Origin: JAUVXY01 sp964392345
GTDB taxonomy: Bacteria; Actinomycetota; Humimicrobiia; Humimicrobiales; Humimicrobiaceae
DNA length: 17,756 bases
Assembly: GCA_964392345.1 (NCBI GenBank)
Contig: CAYMPQ010000034.1
Location: 1 to 17,756, forward strand
Reading direction: 5' to 3'
Shown: piece by piece, positions 7,193 to 15,511 of the stretch
Numbering within the stretch: position 1 is the stretch's first letter
How the letters are laid out: each line of letters starts with the position of its first letter
Notes under the pieces: model-generated
Databases searched by the model: none
What the model was told of the DNA's origin: nothing
What the model saw: the letters and a program-made list of their open reading frames with translations, nothing else
Position numbers and translations under genes: made by a program

Positions 7193-9034
7193 TTATTCAA
7201 CAGATATAATATAATAATAATAAAATTGCCCGCCATAATAAAGTTGCACTTCCAAGTCTGGGAATATATTCTTTAAATTCTGATATAAATTTTTAGCTTT
7301 GACATTATTGCTGTCTTTTCCCCAGTATATTGTGATAAGACTGCTATCCTTTTTTACTATTTTTTTAATCGTATCCAGCGCAACTGACTGATAATCATTC
7401 CCCTTAGCTATTATTTTCTTTTTTGACAGTCCGATAAAATCCCCTTTTTTAACTGTAATTTTCTTATTTTTAACTAAGCGAGTAGCTTTTGCTACCATTC
7501 CTGTGCTAACCATTCCAATAGCTTCTTCCGTATATTTTTTGTTGTCTCCCAAACTATATTCGGGGTTAAAAGACAGCAAAGAGCTTATGCCCTCAGGCAT
7601 AGTTTTTGATGGAATTATTTCAACATTTTTGCCAGTTAGCTTTGCTGATTGTTGAGCGCTAAGCAGTACATTGCCATCATTAGGAAGGAGTATTATGTTA
7701 AAAAACTCAACTTTTTCTATGGCTTTTAAAAGCTCCTTTACAGAAGGATTCATAGTTTTTCCGCCATCTACGATATATGACACACCTGAGCTTTTAAAAA
7801 CTTCCTTCCATCCCCTGCCTGAAGCAACTGCTACTGTTCCAACTTTACTGTCATTACTGATATCTTCTTCCGTGCTGGACAAGAATTTACTCTGCTGCTC
7901 ATACATATCATCAATTCTTACATTTGATGCCTCACCCAGTAAAGATACAGTTTTCACTATCTCTTCAGGCTTATTTGTATGAATATGAATATTAAATAAG
8001 TTATTTGTGCCGGCAACTATGATGGAACTGCCCATATTTTTTAGTTTACCGGATATAGCGTCCTTGAAAAGATCCTCTCCCCTCAAGATAAATCCAAGAC
8101 AGTACCTTTCTTCTGGTTTTTTCTTCCATACTTTTACCATTCCGCCGCCAATAGAAGTTAGGCCTGCTATATTATTGAAATGAAATTTTCTTAAAATTTT
8201 ATATACAGGACTCAGCGGCAGATTAATAGAGCTTAAAGAAATTCCGCCCATCATATTTTTTATTCTTTCCTTTAGGCCCCTTCTAAGAATTTTTGTCTGC
8301 AGTATTAATTCATTATCCCCTAAAGTTTTCTTCCTGGACAAATTTAATATTTTTTCCCATATATTTATAAGCACAGGCATCTGTCTTACAGCAATCTCTT
8401 CACTTTCAAGGCTTTCGCCTTTCAAATATCTAAGCATTCCCTCTACTATAAATATAAAGCCGCATCCGCCAGCATCCACAACTCCTGCTTCTTTTAAAAC
8501 AGGCAGGAGGTCAGGTGTTTCATTTAAAACTTTTTTACCTTTTATTAATATCTTTTCAAAAAACGAAGCAATGTCAGTAATCGTGCCTTTATTTTCAACA
8601 GCAGTTTGTGCCATTTCCCTCATAACTGTCAGTATAGTCCCTTCAACAGGGTTGGATACACTTTTGTAAGCATACGTGCTGCCCTCTTGCCAGGCATCTG
8701 CAAATTCATCAATGCTTATTTTATCGTTTGAGTTAATTCCACTGCTAAGGCCATAAAAAAACTGCGAAAGAATAACTCCGGAATTGCCTTTTGCCCCCAT
8801 CAAGCTGCCTTCAGCAATAACTTTCAGAATTTCTCCCACAGTGGCATTTTCTATATCTTCAATTTTTGAAAGTTCCTCAACAACACTTTTTAACGCAAAG
8901 CACATATTTGTTCCCGTATCACCATCTGGGACAGGGAATACATTTAAATCATCTACAATTTTGCTCTTATTTTTTAACCATGCGTATCCAGCTGAAATTA
9001 ATTTATCCAACCCTTGACTGTTTATATATTCCAT
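7193..9034 (-). CDS. fakA: FakA-type fatty acid kinase (DAK2/DhaL domain protein, YloV family)
   Basis: This 613-residue ATP-dependent kinase phosphorylates fatty acids held by a DegV/FakB partner, giving acyl-phosphate. The N-terminal DhaL-type nucleotide domain (about 1-205) has NVFPVPDGDTGTNM (31-44) with metal-binding aspartates D37 and D39, GAKGNSGVILSQF (80-92), and EAGVVDAGGCGF (182-193). The middle domain has YCLGFIL (C312) and IHIHT (H350, H352), which match the Cys/His/His zinc site known in FakA. The C-terminal DegV-like domain ends in the family-typical YYGGQFYYYYIISVE. At 613 residues it is longer than usual homologues (about 550), apparently because of an extended segment between about residues 205 and 305. 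The neighbouring DegV gene supports the assignment. A weak GGAA ribosome site precedes the ATG, and a strong promoter lies upstream. Confidence 0.9.
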   Translation of the reverse strand: MEYINSQGLDKLISAGYAWLKNKSKIVDDLNVFPVPDGDTGTNMCFALKSVVEELSKIEDIENATVGEILKVIAEGSLMGAKGNSGVILSQFFYGLSSGINSNDKISIDEFADAWQEGSTYAYKSVSNPVEGTILTVMREMAQTAVENKGTITDIASFFEKILIKGKKVLNETPDLLPVLKEAGVVDAGGCGFIFIVEGMLRYLKGESLESEEIAVRQMPVLINIWEKILNLSRKKTLGDNELILQTKILRRGLKERIKNMMGGISLSSINLPLSPVYKILRKFHFNNIAGLTSIGGGMVKVWKKKPEERYCLGFILRGEDLFKDAISGKLKNMGSSIIVAGTNNLFNIHIHTNKPEEIVKTVSLLGEASNVRIDDMYEQQSKFLSSTEEDISNDSKVGTVAVASGRGWKEVFKSSGVSYIVDGGKTMNPSVKELLKAIEKVEFFNIILLPNDGNVLLSAQQSAKLTGKNVEIIPSKTMPEGISSLLSFNPEYSLGDNKKYTEEAIGMVSTGMVAKATRLVKNKKITVKKGDFIGLSKKKIIAKGNDYQSVALDTIKKIVKKDSSLITIYWGKDSNNVKAKNLYQNLKNIFPDLEVQLYYGGQFYYYYIISVE

Positions 9035-9129
9035 TTATTCCATTTCTGTCTAAAATTATATTGCGGTTACATTTTATAAAAACATAAAAATTGCAATTGC
9101 TGCTTGAACATGGGTACAAAGTTTATGAC

Positions 9130-9160
9130 ATTATAACAGGTAATACTAATGCCGTGTCAA
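9130..9160 (-). promoter_or_regulatory. Putative promoter of fakA
   Basis: On the minus strand there is a perfect -35 box TTGACA (9160-9155) and a perfect -10 box TATAAT (9135-9130) preceded by TGT, which makes an extended -10. The spacer is 19 bases, longer than the usual 17; the extended -10 may compensate. Transcription would start near 9123 and give a leader of about 90 bases containing the palindrome GCAATTGC. An AT-rich palindromic stretch with TATGCATA at its centre lies just upstream of the -35 box. Confidence 0.65.
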
Positions 9161-9183
9161 TGTAAATATGCATAAATTAAGAA

Positions 9184-9330
9184 CTATCTCCACTTTCCTG
9201 CCTTCATTATAGAAATTATCAAAATAAATCCCATTATGCTTGCTACTATATAACCTGCAATTCCTAATACAGGATAACCAAAAATTAATGGCCCTACATC
9301 TGCACGCACAATTAAGAAATTAGTTCTTGT
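9184..9330 (-). pseudogene. 3' remnant of a UbiB/ABC1-family kinase gene
   Basis: Directly after the TetR gene, in a different frame, there is an open stretch ending in TAG at 9186-9184. It encodes, among others, ADVGPLIFGYPVLGIAGYI and, further on, IMGFILIISIMKAGKWR. This pattern (a GP-x(2)-FG-x-P-x-LG loop, two hydrophobic segments, and a terminal I-x(3)-G-K) is characteristic of the C-terminal membrane anchor of UbiB/ABC1 atypical kinases. The frame is closed by a TGA at 9366-9364, so only about 59 codons remain and the whole kinase domain is missing. There is no ATG in the frame before the conserved part and no ribosome site. The simplest reading is a gene that lost its 5' part by deletion. 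A small independent membrane peptide starting at a GTG codon is possible but less likely. Recognition is from memory of the family, not from a search. Confidence 0.6.
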
Positions 9331-9334
9331 TTTT

Positions 9335-9925
9335 TTAGAATAAAACAGCAATAATTTGATTTGTCATTTTTCCTGAATCAATTTTTTTGTTCATAAATGA
9401 ACATTCCAAAAGTAAACCATCTATCATTCCAGGCAATAAGGATGCCACCAAACTACTGTTAAATCTTTTTTCTGGAAGTACTTCCTTAATTAGAGATTGG
9501 AATAAGCCGGTTACCTGTTTCCTCAATTTAATAATATTTTTGCTTATCTCAGAGCTGCATGGTGATAATTTTATCATCATTGCTTTAATAAGATTTTTTT
9601 CTCTTAAACCAAAATCCAAATAACTTTTGACAAGTCTGTATAGCTTTTTATCAGATTTTTTTTCCCTGGATGCTTCTGTGATACATGCCCTTAATTCATC
9701 AAAAGCCCCTTCAAGTACTTTGACATAGATTTCCTCTTTGCTTGCAAAATGGTAATAAAGTGCTGCCTTGGTTATATTAAGTTTTTTGGCAATATCATCC
9801 ATTGAGACACTTAAATATATATGTTCCGAAAAAAGGCTCCGAGCAGCTTCTATAATACGTTCTTTTGTCCCGCCGATAACATTTCCTTGTTTTTTATACA
9901 CTTTCATATTTTTAATTTTGACCAT
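9335..9925 (-). CDS. TetR-family transcriptional regulator
   Basis: This 196-residue protein has a typical TetR N-terminal DNA-binding domain: KERIIEAARSLFSE (21-34), then the helix-turn-helix MDDIAKKLNITKAALYYHF (42-60) and SKEEIY. The rest is an all-helical ligand and dimerisation domain without recognisable specificity. The ATG at 9925 gives the longest form; M7 (9907) is an alternative start. Neither has a clear ribosome site. A perfect palindromic operator lies 24 bases upstream, indicating autoregulation. The gene follows argH by 93 bases but appears to have its own promoter. Its C-terminus (ending IIAVLF) abuts the ubiB remnant, so its last residues may have been altered by the same deletion. 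Targets could include the remnant's former gene or the fakA cassette downstream; this is inference. Confidence 0.9.
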   Translation of the reverse strand: MVKIKNMKVYKKQGNVIGGTKERIIEAARSLFSEHIYLSVSMDDIAKKLNITKAALYYHFASKEEIYVKVLEGAFDELRACITEASREKKSDKKLYRLVKSYLDFGLREKNLIKAMMIKLSPCSSEISKNIIKLRKQVTGLFQSLIKEVLPEKRFNSSLVASLLPGMIDGLLLECSFMNKKIDSGKMTNQIIAVLF

Positions 9926-9948
9926 ATTGATTGTATACTAAAATATTT

Positions 9949-9972
9949 AACTTACTTACCATTAAGTAAGTT
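9949..9972. promoter_or_regulatory. Palindromic operator for the TetR-family regulator
   Basis: A perfect inverted repeat has 10-base arms AACTTACTTA (9949-9958) and TAAGTAAGTT (9963-9972) around a 4-base centre CCAT. Length and symmetry are typical of TetR-family operators. It lies 24 bases upstream of the tetR start, and immediately downstream of the transcription start expected from the promoter at 9983-10011, which suits autorepression. No T-run follows, so a terminator is less likely. Confidence 0.75.
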
Positions 9973-9982
9973 TGTTAGCAGC

Positions 9983-10011
9983 ATGATATATTTTACTTAA
10001 ATATAAATCAA
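9983..10011 (-). promoter_or_regulatory. Putative promoter of the TetR-family gene
   Basis: On the minus strand there is TTGATT (10011-10006), a 17-base spacer and TATCAT (9988-9983), placing the transcription start near 9976, at the edge of the palindromic operator. The spacing is ideal and the boxes match moderately. A weaker inverted repeat TACTT/AAGTA (9994-9998 and 10010-10014) overlaps it and resembles half of the main operator arms. Confidence 0.4.
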
Positions 10012-10018
10012 GTAGAAC

Positions 10019-11470
10019 TTAGGAGTGGTTGTGATAGCTAACTAGTTCTTCAAAGTCTGGTATTCTGCTGCAGAGCTCTTCGAATTTATTTTCCCAATCT
10101 TTCATCACATTTTTAGCAGATTCTATTTTAGCAATAACCTGCTTCTTGTTAGTGCCGCAATCTACATCTTTTGAATTAATGCAGGATTTAAGCTTAATCT
10201 TTTCATAAAAATCTTTGCCAAAATAAGGCGAATACTTATTAAGTTCCTTTAACGTTAAATCCTTTAGATGTATGTCATTTTCTATGCAGCATTTTACTAT
10301 TCTGCCAACAATATTGTGTGATTTTCTAAAACTTTCTCCCTTTTTAACAAGGTAATCAGCAATATCTGTGGCTTCCAAAAATCCTTCTTTTAAACTATTT
10401 TCAATTACATGCGGGTTAAATTTTATTTTCTTAAGCAATTTAGAAAAAATCTCTATACTGTTATATGTTTCTTCGTAAGCGCCAAATAGAATCTTTTTGT
10501 CCTCCTGCAGATCTCTGTTATATGTTGTAGGCAGACCCTTTATAAGCACCATTATCTGCATTAGATTGCCAATGATTATTGAACTCTTCCCGCGAATAAG
10601 TTCTAAGATGTCAGGATTTTTTTTCTGGGGCATAATACTGCTTCCGGTACAAAAAGTTTCGTCTATGTCTATGTAAGAAAACTCAGAACTGCTGTATATA
10701 ATCAAATCCTCACAAAATCTGCTCAGGTGCATCATAACCAAACTGCAGCAGTATATAAAATCCAACAAAGAATCTCTGCTGGCAACAATATCCATGCTGT
10801 TAGAGTCGCTATATTTAAATTTTAGTATCTTCTTTAGAAATTTTCTGTCAATCCTGTAGCCGCTTCCGGTACAGGCAGCAGCCCCGAGCGGAAGACAGTC
10901 ATTTAGCTCAAAAACCTCATAAAACTTATTTATGTCTCTCTTAAATTTTTCAAAAAAGGACAGCAGGTAATGCGACAGGAGCACAGGCTGGGCTTTTTGT
11001 AAATGTGTATAGGCTGGCATTACAAGGTTGATTTCTTTGCCTGCAAGTTCTATTAAATTTTTTTGTAAAAATATAATTTTACTTACAATGCCTGCCAGCG
11101 CATCTTTAAGGAACAGTTTCTCATCCAGCACTACCTGATCGTTTCTGCTTCTTCCGGTATGGATTTTTTCCGCAGTTTTTCCAATTGCCATAACAAGCTC
11201 ATTTTCTACAAGACTGTGGATATCCTCATAATCGTCAGCATCTTTTACTTCTTTTAGCTCTATCTTCTTTTTAACTTTTTCCAATCCTGCAATTATTTTC
11301 TTCAGCTCGTCATCTGACAAGATACCGATTTTATTTAATCCAATTACATGGGCTGCCGTGCCAATAATGTCATATAAATAAAGTTTTTTGTCTACACATA
11401 TAGAAGATGTAAATTCCTCTACTGCTTTATCTGTGCTTTTACTAATTCTGCCAGTCCATATCTTACTCAT
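10019..11470 (-). CDS. argH: Argininosuccinate lyase
   Basis: This cytoplasmic enzyme cleaves argininosuccinate to arginine and fumarate, the last step of the pathway. The 483-residue protein shows TGRSRNDQV (105-113), the YTHLQKAQP motif with catalytic T155-H156, PLGAAACTGSGY (194-205), and the fumarase/lyase superfamily signature GSSIMPQKKNP (276-286), which carries the flexible catalytic serine loop. It is slightly longer than the usual 455-470 residues. The ATG overlaps the 3' end of argG by 8 bases, indicating translational coupling. It is the last gene of the arginine operon; no clear terminator follows. Confidence 0.96.
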   Translation of the reverse strand: MSKIWTGRISKSTDKAVEEFTSSICVDKKLYLYDIIGTAAHVIGLNKIGILSDDELKKIIAGLEKVKKKIELKEVKDADDYEDIHSLVENELVMAIGKTAEKIHTGRSRNDQVVLDEKLFLKDALAGIVSKIIFLQKNLIELAGKEINLVMPAYTHLQKAQPVLLSHYLLSFFEKFKRDINKFYEVFELNDCLPLGAAACTGSGYRIDRKFLKKILKFKYSDSNSMDIVASRDSLLDFIYCCSLVMMHLSRFCEDLIIYSSSEFSYIDIDETFCTGSSIMPQKKNPDILELIRGKSSIIIGNLMQIMVLIKGLPTTYNRDLQEDKKILFGAYEETYNSIEIFSKLLKKIKFNPHVIENSLKEGFLEATDIADYLVKKGESFRKSHNIVGRIVKCCIENDIHLKDLTLKELNKYSPYFGKDFYEKIKLKSCINSKDVDCGTNKKQVIAKIESAKNVMKDWENKFEELCSRIPDFEELVSYHNHS

Positions 11471-12659
11471 TTATTCTTCCTTTTTTGCCCAATAGTTCAT
11501 ATGGATAACCCCATATTTTTATAAAACTTTCCGAGTGTTTAGGATTAAAAATATCTTCCTTATCATATGTGGCAAGTTCTTTATCATACAGTGAATACTT
11601 TGATTTTCTTCCAACAACTGAAAAATTTTTATATCCCAGCTTAACTTTAATGGTTCCAGAAACATACTTTTGGCTTTCATCTATAAAAGACTCAAGGCAA
11701 ACTCTAAGAGGTGTAAACCACAACCCATAATATACCATCTCTGCCATTTTTTCCTCAATTAAATATTTATAATGCATAAGTTCTCTGTCTAAAACTAAAG
11801 CCTCCAGCTGCCTGTGGGCTTCCATAAGCAATACCGCAGCAGGAGATTCATATATTTCCCTTGATTTTATGCCTATAAGCCTGTTTTCAACCATATCTAT
11901 TCTTCCTATGCCAAAGGACCCGGCAGTTTTATTTATTTTTTCTATTATCCCGGCAGGATGCATTTTTTCTCCATATACAGCTACAGGAATACCGCCTTCA
12001 AATTCTATTTCTATATATTCACACTCATTTTGATTCTTTGTTATTTTTGTCCACTTAAATATATCTTCAGGAGGTTCTTCCCATGGATCTTCAAGTATTC
12101 CACACTCAATACTTCTGCCCCATAAATTTTCGTCTATGCTGAAGGGGCTTTTCTTTGTAACATTTATTTTCATATTATGCTTTTTGGCATATTCTATCGC
12201 CTCATCCCTCGGAATGTTCCATTCTCTTTGTGGAGCAATTATTTTTAATCCCGGATTTAAGCTTCTTATCCCCACATCAAATCTTACCTGATCATTGCCT
12301 TTAGCTGTACAGCCATGAGCAACTGCCTTAGCACCTTCTTTATTTGCTTCTTCAACTAATTTTTTAACAATAAGAGGCCTTGCTATAGCGGTAGCAAGAG
12401 GATAATTTTTCTCATACTTTAAATTTGCTTTAATTGAAGGAAATATATAATCTTTTATAAATTCTTCTTTTGCATCTATGATTATCGCCTTGCAGGCTCC
12501 CAAATCCAATGCTCTCTTATATGCATCTTCAAAATCATCAGGCTGCCCGCAATCTACAAGTGCAGCTATCACATCCATATTATATTTTTCTTTAATCCAA
12601 TTTATGGATATTGATGTATCAAGACCTCCTGAATACGCTAAAACTACTTTTTCTTTCAT
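11463..12659 (-). CDS. argG: Argininosuccinate synthase
   Basis: This enzyme joins citrulline and aspartate using ATP to give argininosuccinate. The protein begins MKEKVVLAYSGGLDTS, the N-type ATP pyrophosphatase loop at the very N-terminus as in other family members. It also has YPLATAIARPLIVKKL (86-101) and AHGCTAKGNDQVRF (114-127). An ATG eight codons upstream (12683) is in frame, but the ATG at 12659 is preferred: it has AAAGGA ten bases upstream, gives the canonical N-terminus and a 398-residue protein, and the upstream ATG has no ribosome site. The gene overlaps argH by 8 bases and lies 93 bases after argR, the largest gap inside the operon. Confidence 0.95.
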   Translation of the reverse strand: MKEKVVLAYSGGLDTSISINWIKEKYNMDVIAALVDCGQPDDFEDAYKRALDLGACKAIIIDAKEEFIKDYIFPSIKANLKYEKNYPLATAIARPLIVKKLVEEANKEGAKAVAHGCTAKGNDQVRFDVGIRSLNPGLKIIAPQREWNIPRDEAIEYAKKHNMKINVTKKSPFSIDENLWGRSIECGILEDPWEEPPEDIFKWTKITKNQNECEYIEIEFEGGIPVAVYGEKMHPAGIIEKINKTAGSFGIGRIDMVENRLIGIKSREIYESPAAVLLMEAHRQLEALVLDRELMHYKYLIEEKMAEMVYYGLWFTPLRVCLESFIDESQKYVSGTIKVKLGYKNFSVVGRKSKYSLYDKELATYDKEDIFNPKHSESFIKIWGYPYELLGKKGRINE

Positions 12660-12752
12660 CTTACCGGTTTCCTTTCTTACCATACACTTATGCTATATTT
12701 GCTGTTACTGAACTTACTCTCTCAGCTAAACACCGCATCATTTTTGTCTTAT

Positions 12753-13208
12753 CTACAGGTTCTGTATTAAATTCATTATTTTTTTTGCATTATTTTCATT
12801 ATCCATGATGCTGATGATAGTATCATCTCCAGCAACTGTTCCTAAAACTTCAACAAAATTCATGCCGTCTACGAGAGCAGCAACTCCCTGAGCCTCGCCG
12901 GGATAAGTTTTAATAACAATTATATTATTAGCCCTGTCAACTGATATAACACAGTCTTTAAACTTAGATTTTAATTTTTCCATACTAAAAATTGCACCTT
13001 CAGAATATTTATTTTCTACGGCATAATATTCATTTTGTTTATAATTTCTAACTTTAGCTACACGCAGACAATTCATATCTCTGGATATTGTGGATTGCGT
13101 AACCAGGTACCCTCTTTTTTTTAATTTTTCCATCAACTCTTCCTGAGAAGATACTTTATCATTTTTTATTATTTCTTTTATAGCTTTTAGTCTTTCTGTT
13201 CTACTCAT
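12753..13208 (-). CDS. argR: Arginine repressor
   Basis: ArgR is a hexameric repressor that binds operator DNA when loaded with arginine. The 151-residue protein has the N-terminal winged helix-turn-helix (about 5-55) with the recognition segment STISRDM (39-45), and the C-terminal oligomerisation and arginine-binding domain with GTVAGDDTI (123-131), whose D128-D129 pair contacts arginine. The length matches the family. It sits within the operon between argF and argG, so it is probably repressed along with the genes it controls. The likely target is the inverted repeat over the argC promoter. The ribosome site is weak (an AG-rich stretch directly before ATG). Confidence 0.95.
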   Translation of the reverse strand: MSRTERLKAIKEIIKNDKVSSQEELMEKLKKRGYLVTQSTISRDMNCLRVAKVRNYKQNEYYAVENKYSEGAIFSMEKLKSKFKDCVISVDRANNIIVIKTYPGEAQGVAALVDGMNFVEVLGTVAGDDTIISIMDNENNAKKIMNLIQNL

Positions 13209-13279
13209 TTTTCTAAATCATAAATCGTGTTAAATATGTCTTACTGCTTAACCGCAGCAGTTTCCAGTGCAAACCGAAC

Positions 13280-14224
13280 CTATAACTTCATATTTGAATA
13301 TATATAAACCATCAACGCTTTTTGAGCGTATAAGCGATTTTCTGCCTGCTGCCAGACTATAGATTTGTTTCCATCAAGAACATCCGATGTTATTTCCTCT
13401 CCCCTATGAGCCGGCAGGCAATGCATAATTTTTACATTTTCCTTAGCACAAGAAAGAAGACTGGAGTTTACCTGAAACTTCTTTAAATAACTTATCTTTT
13501 CACTACTTTCATCATCCCCCATGCTCACCCAGACATCTGTATATATTATATCTGCATTTTTTGCCGCTTCAGCCGGATTTGATGTTATACATATATTGCT
13601 CCCGCTGCTTTTTGATTGTTCTTCTGCACATCTTAAGATTTCGTCTGATGGCCTGTAATTGTCAGGACATCCAGCAGTTATATCCAATCCCAATTTTGTA
13701 AAGCCGATAAGCAGGCTATTTAAAACATTGTTGCTGTCCCCTACATATGAAAATTTTATATCCTTCCTCAGCAAACCGTTTTCATGCAACGTTAACAAAT
13801 CAGATAAAATCTGACACGGATGGTAAAGATCAGTCAGTCCGTTTATTACCGGGATACTGCTATTGTCAGCAAAAATTTTTACTGTTTCCTGCTTATATGT
13901 CCTTATAACAACTCCGTCAAGATATTTTGAAAAAATTGTTGCAGAATCTTTAAAAGTTTCCCCCCTACTTACCTGCAAGCTTTTGGAATCAAGATATATG
14001 CAATTTCCTCCTAACTGTCTTATCCCTACTTCAAACGAAAGTCTTGTTCTCGTTGACTGCTTGTCAAATAACAGGGCCAGATTTTTACCCGAAAGCAAGT
14101 TTTTATATAACTGCCCATCTTTTTTTATCTTAACAGCAATGTTTATAATATGTTCAATTTCTTCCTTTGTATAATCTTTTAAGGTTAAAAAATCCTTGTG
14201 TCCTTTTTTAATTTTATCCTTCAT
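13280..14224 (-). CDS. argF: Ornithine carbamoyltransferase
   Basis: This enzyme converts ornithine and carbamoyl phosphate to citrulline. The 314-residue protein carries the carbamoyl-phosphate loop STRTR (57-61), HPCQILSDLLT (135-145), the ornithine-binding DVWVSMG (230-236) and HCLPAHRGEE (268-277). The SMG and HCLP motifs distinguish it from aspartate carbamoyltransferase. It starts three bases after the argD stop, and its ribosome site AAGGAT lies inside the end of argD, so the two are probably translationally coupled. No carA/carB genes are in the window. Confidence 0.96.
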   Translation of the reverse strand: MKDKIKKGHKDFLTLKDYTKEEIEHIINIAVKIKKDGQLYKNLLSGKNLALLFDKQSTRTRLSFEVGIRQLGGNCIYLDSKSLQVSRGETFKDSATIFSKYLDGVVIRTYKQETVKIFADNSSIPVINGLTDLYHPCQILSDLLTLHENGLLRKDIKFSYVGDSNNVLNSLLIGFTKLGLDITAGCPDNYRPSDEILRCAEEQSKSSGSNICITSNPAEAAKNADIIYTDVWVSMGDDESSEKISYLKKFQVNSSLLSCAKENVKIMHCLPAHRGEEITSDVLDGNKSIVWQQAENRLYAQKALMVYIYSNMKL

Positions 14225-14227
14225 CTT

Positions 14228-15445
14228 TTATAAATCCTTAATATTTTTATTTAACCAATTTATAAGTGTATTTATATTCTTTTTTGTTACTATCAAGGGC
14301 GGCAAAAATCTTAAAGTTTCAGCGGAAACTTTATTTATAACTATACCATCCCCTAGCGCTTTTTTTACAAGATCATCGGCTACAGGCTGGCTAAATTCCA
14401 ACCCTATCATCAGCCCCATTCCTCTTACCTCTTTAACTATGGAATATTTATCTGCTAACTTTTTTAACTTAGCAGTAAAGTAATTGCCAAGAGCTTTTGC
14501 TCTTTCCGGAAGATTGTTCTTTAACATATATTCAATGACCGCACATCCTGCAGAACAGGAGGCAGCATTGCCGCCGAACGTTGAACCATGGCTTCCGGGT
14601 TTAAATACAGACGCTACATCGCTCGTAGATATTATCGCACCTATGGGCATACCGCCGCCCAGGCTTTTTGCTACTACCATAACATCAGGGGCGATCCCAA
14701 AGTTCTGATATGCAAACATACTTCCAGTCCTGCCAAATCCTGTTTGAATCTCATCCAGTATTAAAAGTATGCCATTTTCATCACAAGCTTCCCTTATCTG
14801 CGCCATAAACTTTTTATCTGCTACATTAACGCCGCCCTCGCCCTGTACAGGTTCAATTATAATGGCGCATGTATTAGCATTAATTTTTTCTTTTACTGAA
14901 TCAATGTCATTTAATTCAGCATATTTAAAACCTTCAAGTATTGGTTTAAACTCATTTTGTTTTTCAGGCTGTGCAGTTGCTGCGAGCGCGCCAAGCGTCC
15001 TCCCGTGAAAGGATTTATAAAAAGAAATAATCTCAAATCTTTTTTCAGAATGAAATTTTTCTATAGAGTATTTCCTTGCAAGTTTGATGGCACCTTCCAC
15101 AGATTCTGTACCGCTGTTTGCAAAAAATACTTTTTGCCCAAATCCTGTTATTTCACATAGCTTTTTTGCCAGCTCTACCTGTGGCTCATTATAATAGATA
15201 TTTGAAGACTGTATCATTTTACCTATTTGCTGTTTTACCTTCTTTACAACAAAACTATTGCTATGTCCAACATTCAAACAGCCGTATCCAGCTATAAAAT
15301 CCAGATACTTTTTACCATCCGCATCCCACAGGTACTGCATTTTTGCCTTCGTAAACACCACCGGTAGCCTGTTGTAAGTAGGCATTAAATATTTACTTCC
15401 CTCAGCATAAATTTCTAAATTTTTATTAAAGTTTTCTTTTTTCAT
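14228..15445 (-). CDS. argD: Acetylornithine aminotransferase
   Basis: This PLP-dependent class III aminotransferase converts N-acetylglutamate semialdehyde to N-acetylornithine, with glutamate as amino donor. In the 405-residue protein the PLP phosphate loop is NSGTES (110-115), the ring-stacking region is FHGRTLG (146-152), ILDEIQTGFGRTG (229-241) carries the PLP-nitrogen aspartate, and VVAKSLGGGMPIG (257-269) holds the Schiff-base lysine K260. It follows argB by 66 bases. Position in the operon supports ArgD over other class III aminotransferases such as ornithine or GABA aminotransferase. Confidence 0.95.
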   Translation of the reverse strand: MKKENFNKNLEIYAEGSKYLMPTYNRLPVVFTKAKMQYLWDADGKKYLDFIAGYGCLNVGHSNSFVVKKVKQQIGKMIQSSNIYYNEPQVELAKKLCEITGFGQKVFFANSGTESVEGAIKLARKYSIEKFHSEKRFEIISFYKSFHGRTLGALAATAQPEKQNEFKPILEGFKYAELNDIDSVKEKINANTCAIIIEPVQGEGGVNVADKKFMAQIREACDENGILLILDEIQTGFGRTGSMFAYQNFGIAPDVMVVAKSLGGGMPIGAIISTSDVASVFKPGSHGSTFGGNAASCSAGCAVIEYMLKNNLPERAKALGNYFTAKLKKLADKYSIVKEVRGMGLMIGLEFSQPVADDLVKKALGDGIVINKVSAETLRFLPPLIVTKKNINTLINWLNKNIKDL

Positions 15446-15511
15446 AAATTTTATCTTTCCATAATGCTATTTTTAGTACAATTATATTCTTAACAATCTT
15501 TATTGGTAGCC

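Noticed and set aside
12660..12683. Longer argG starting at 12683 with eight extra residues
   Set aside because: There is no ribosome site before that ATG, and the extra residues cover the ribosome site of the ATG at 12659, which gives the canonical N-terminus.
13226..13250. Small hairpin CTGCT/AGCAG between argF and argR
   Set aside because: The stem is only five base pairs and no T-run follows; it is likely chance.
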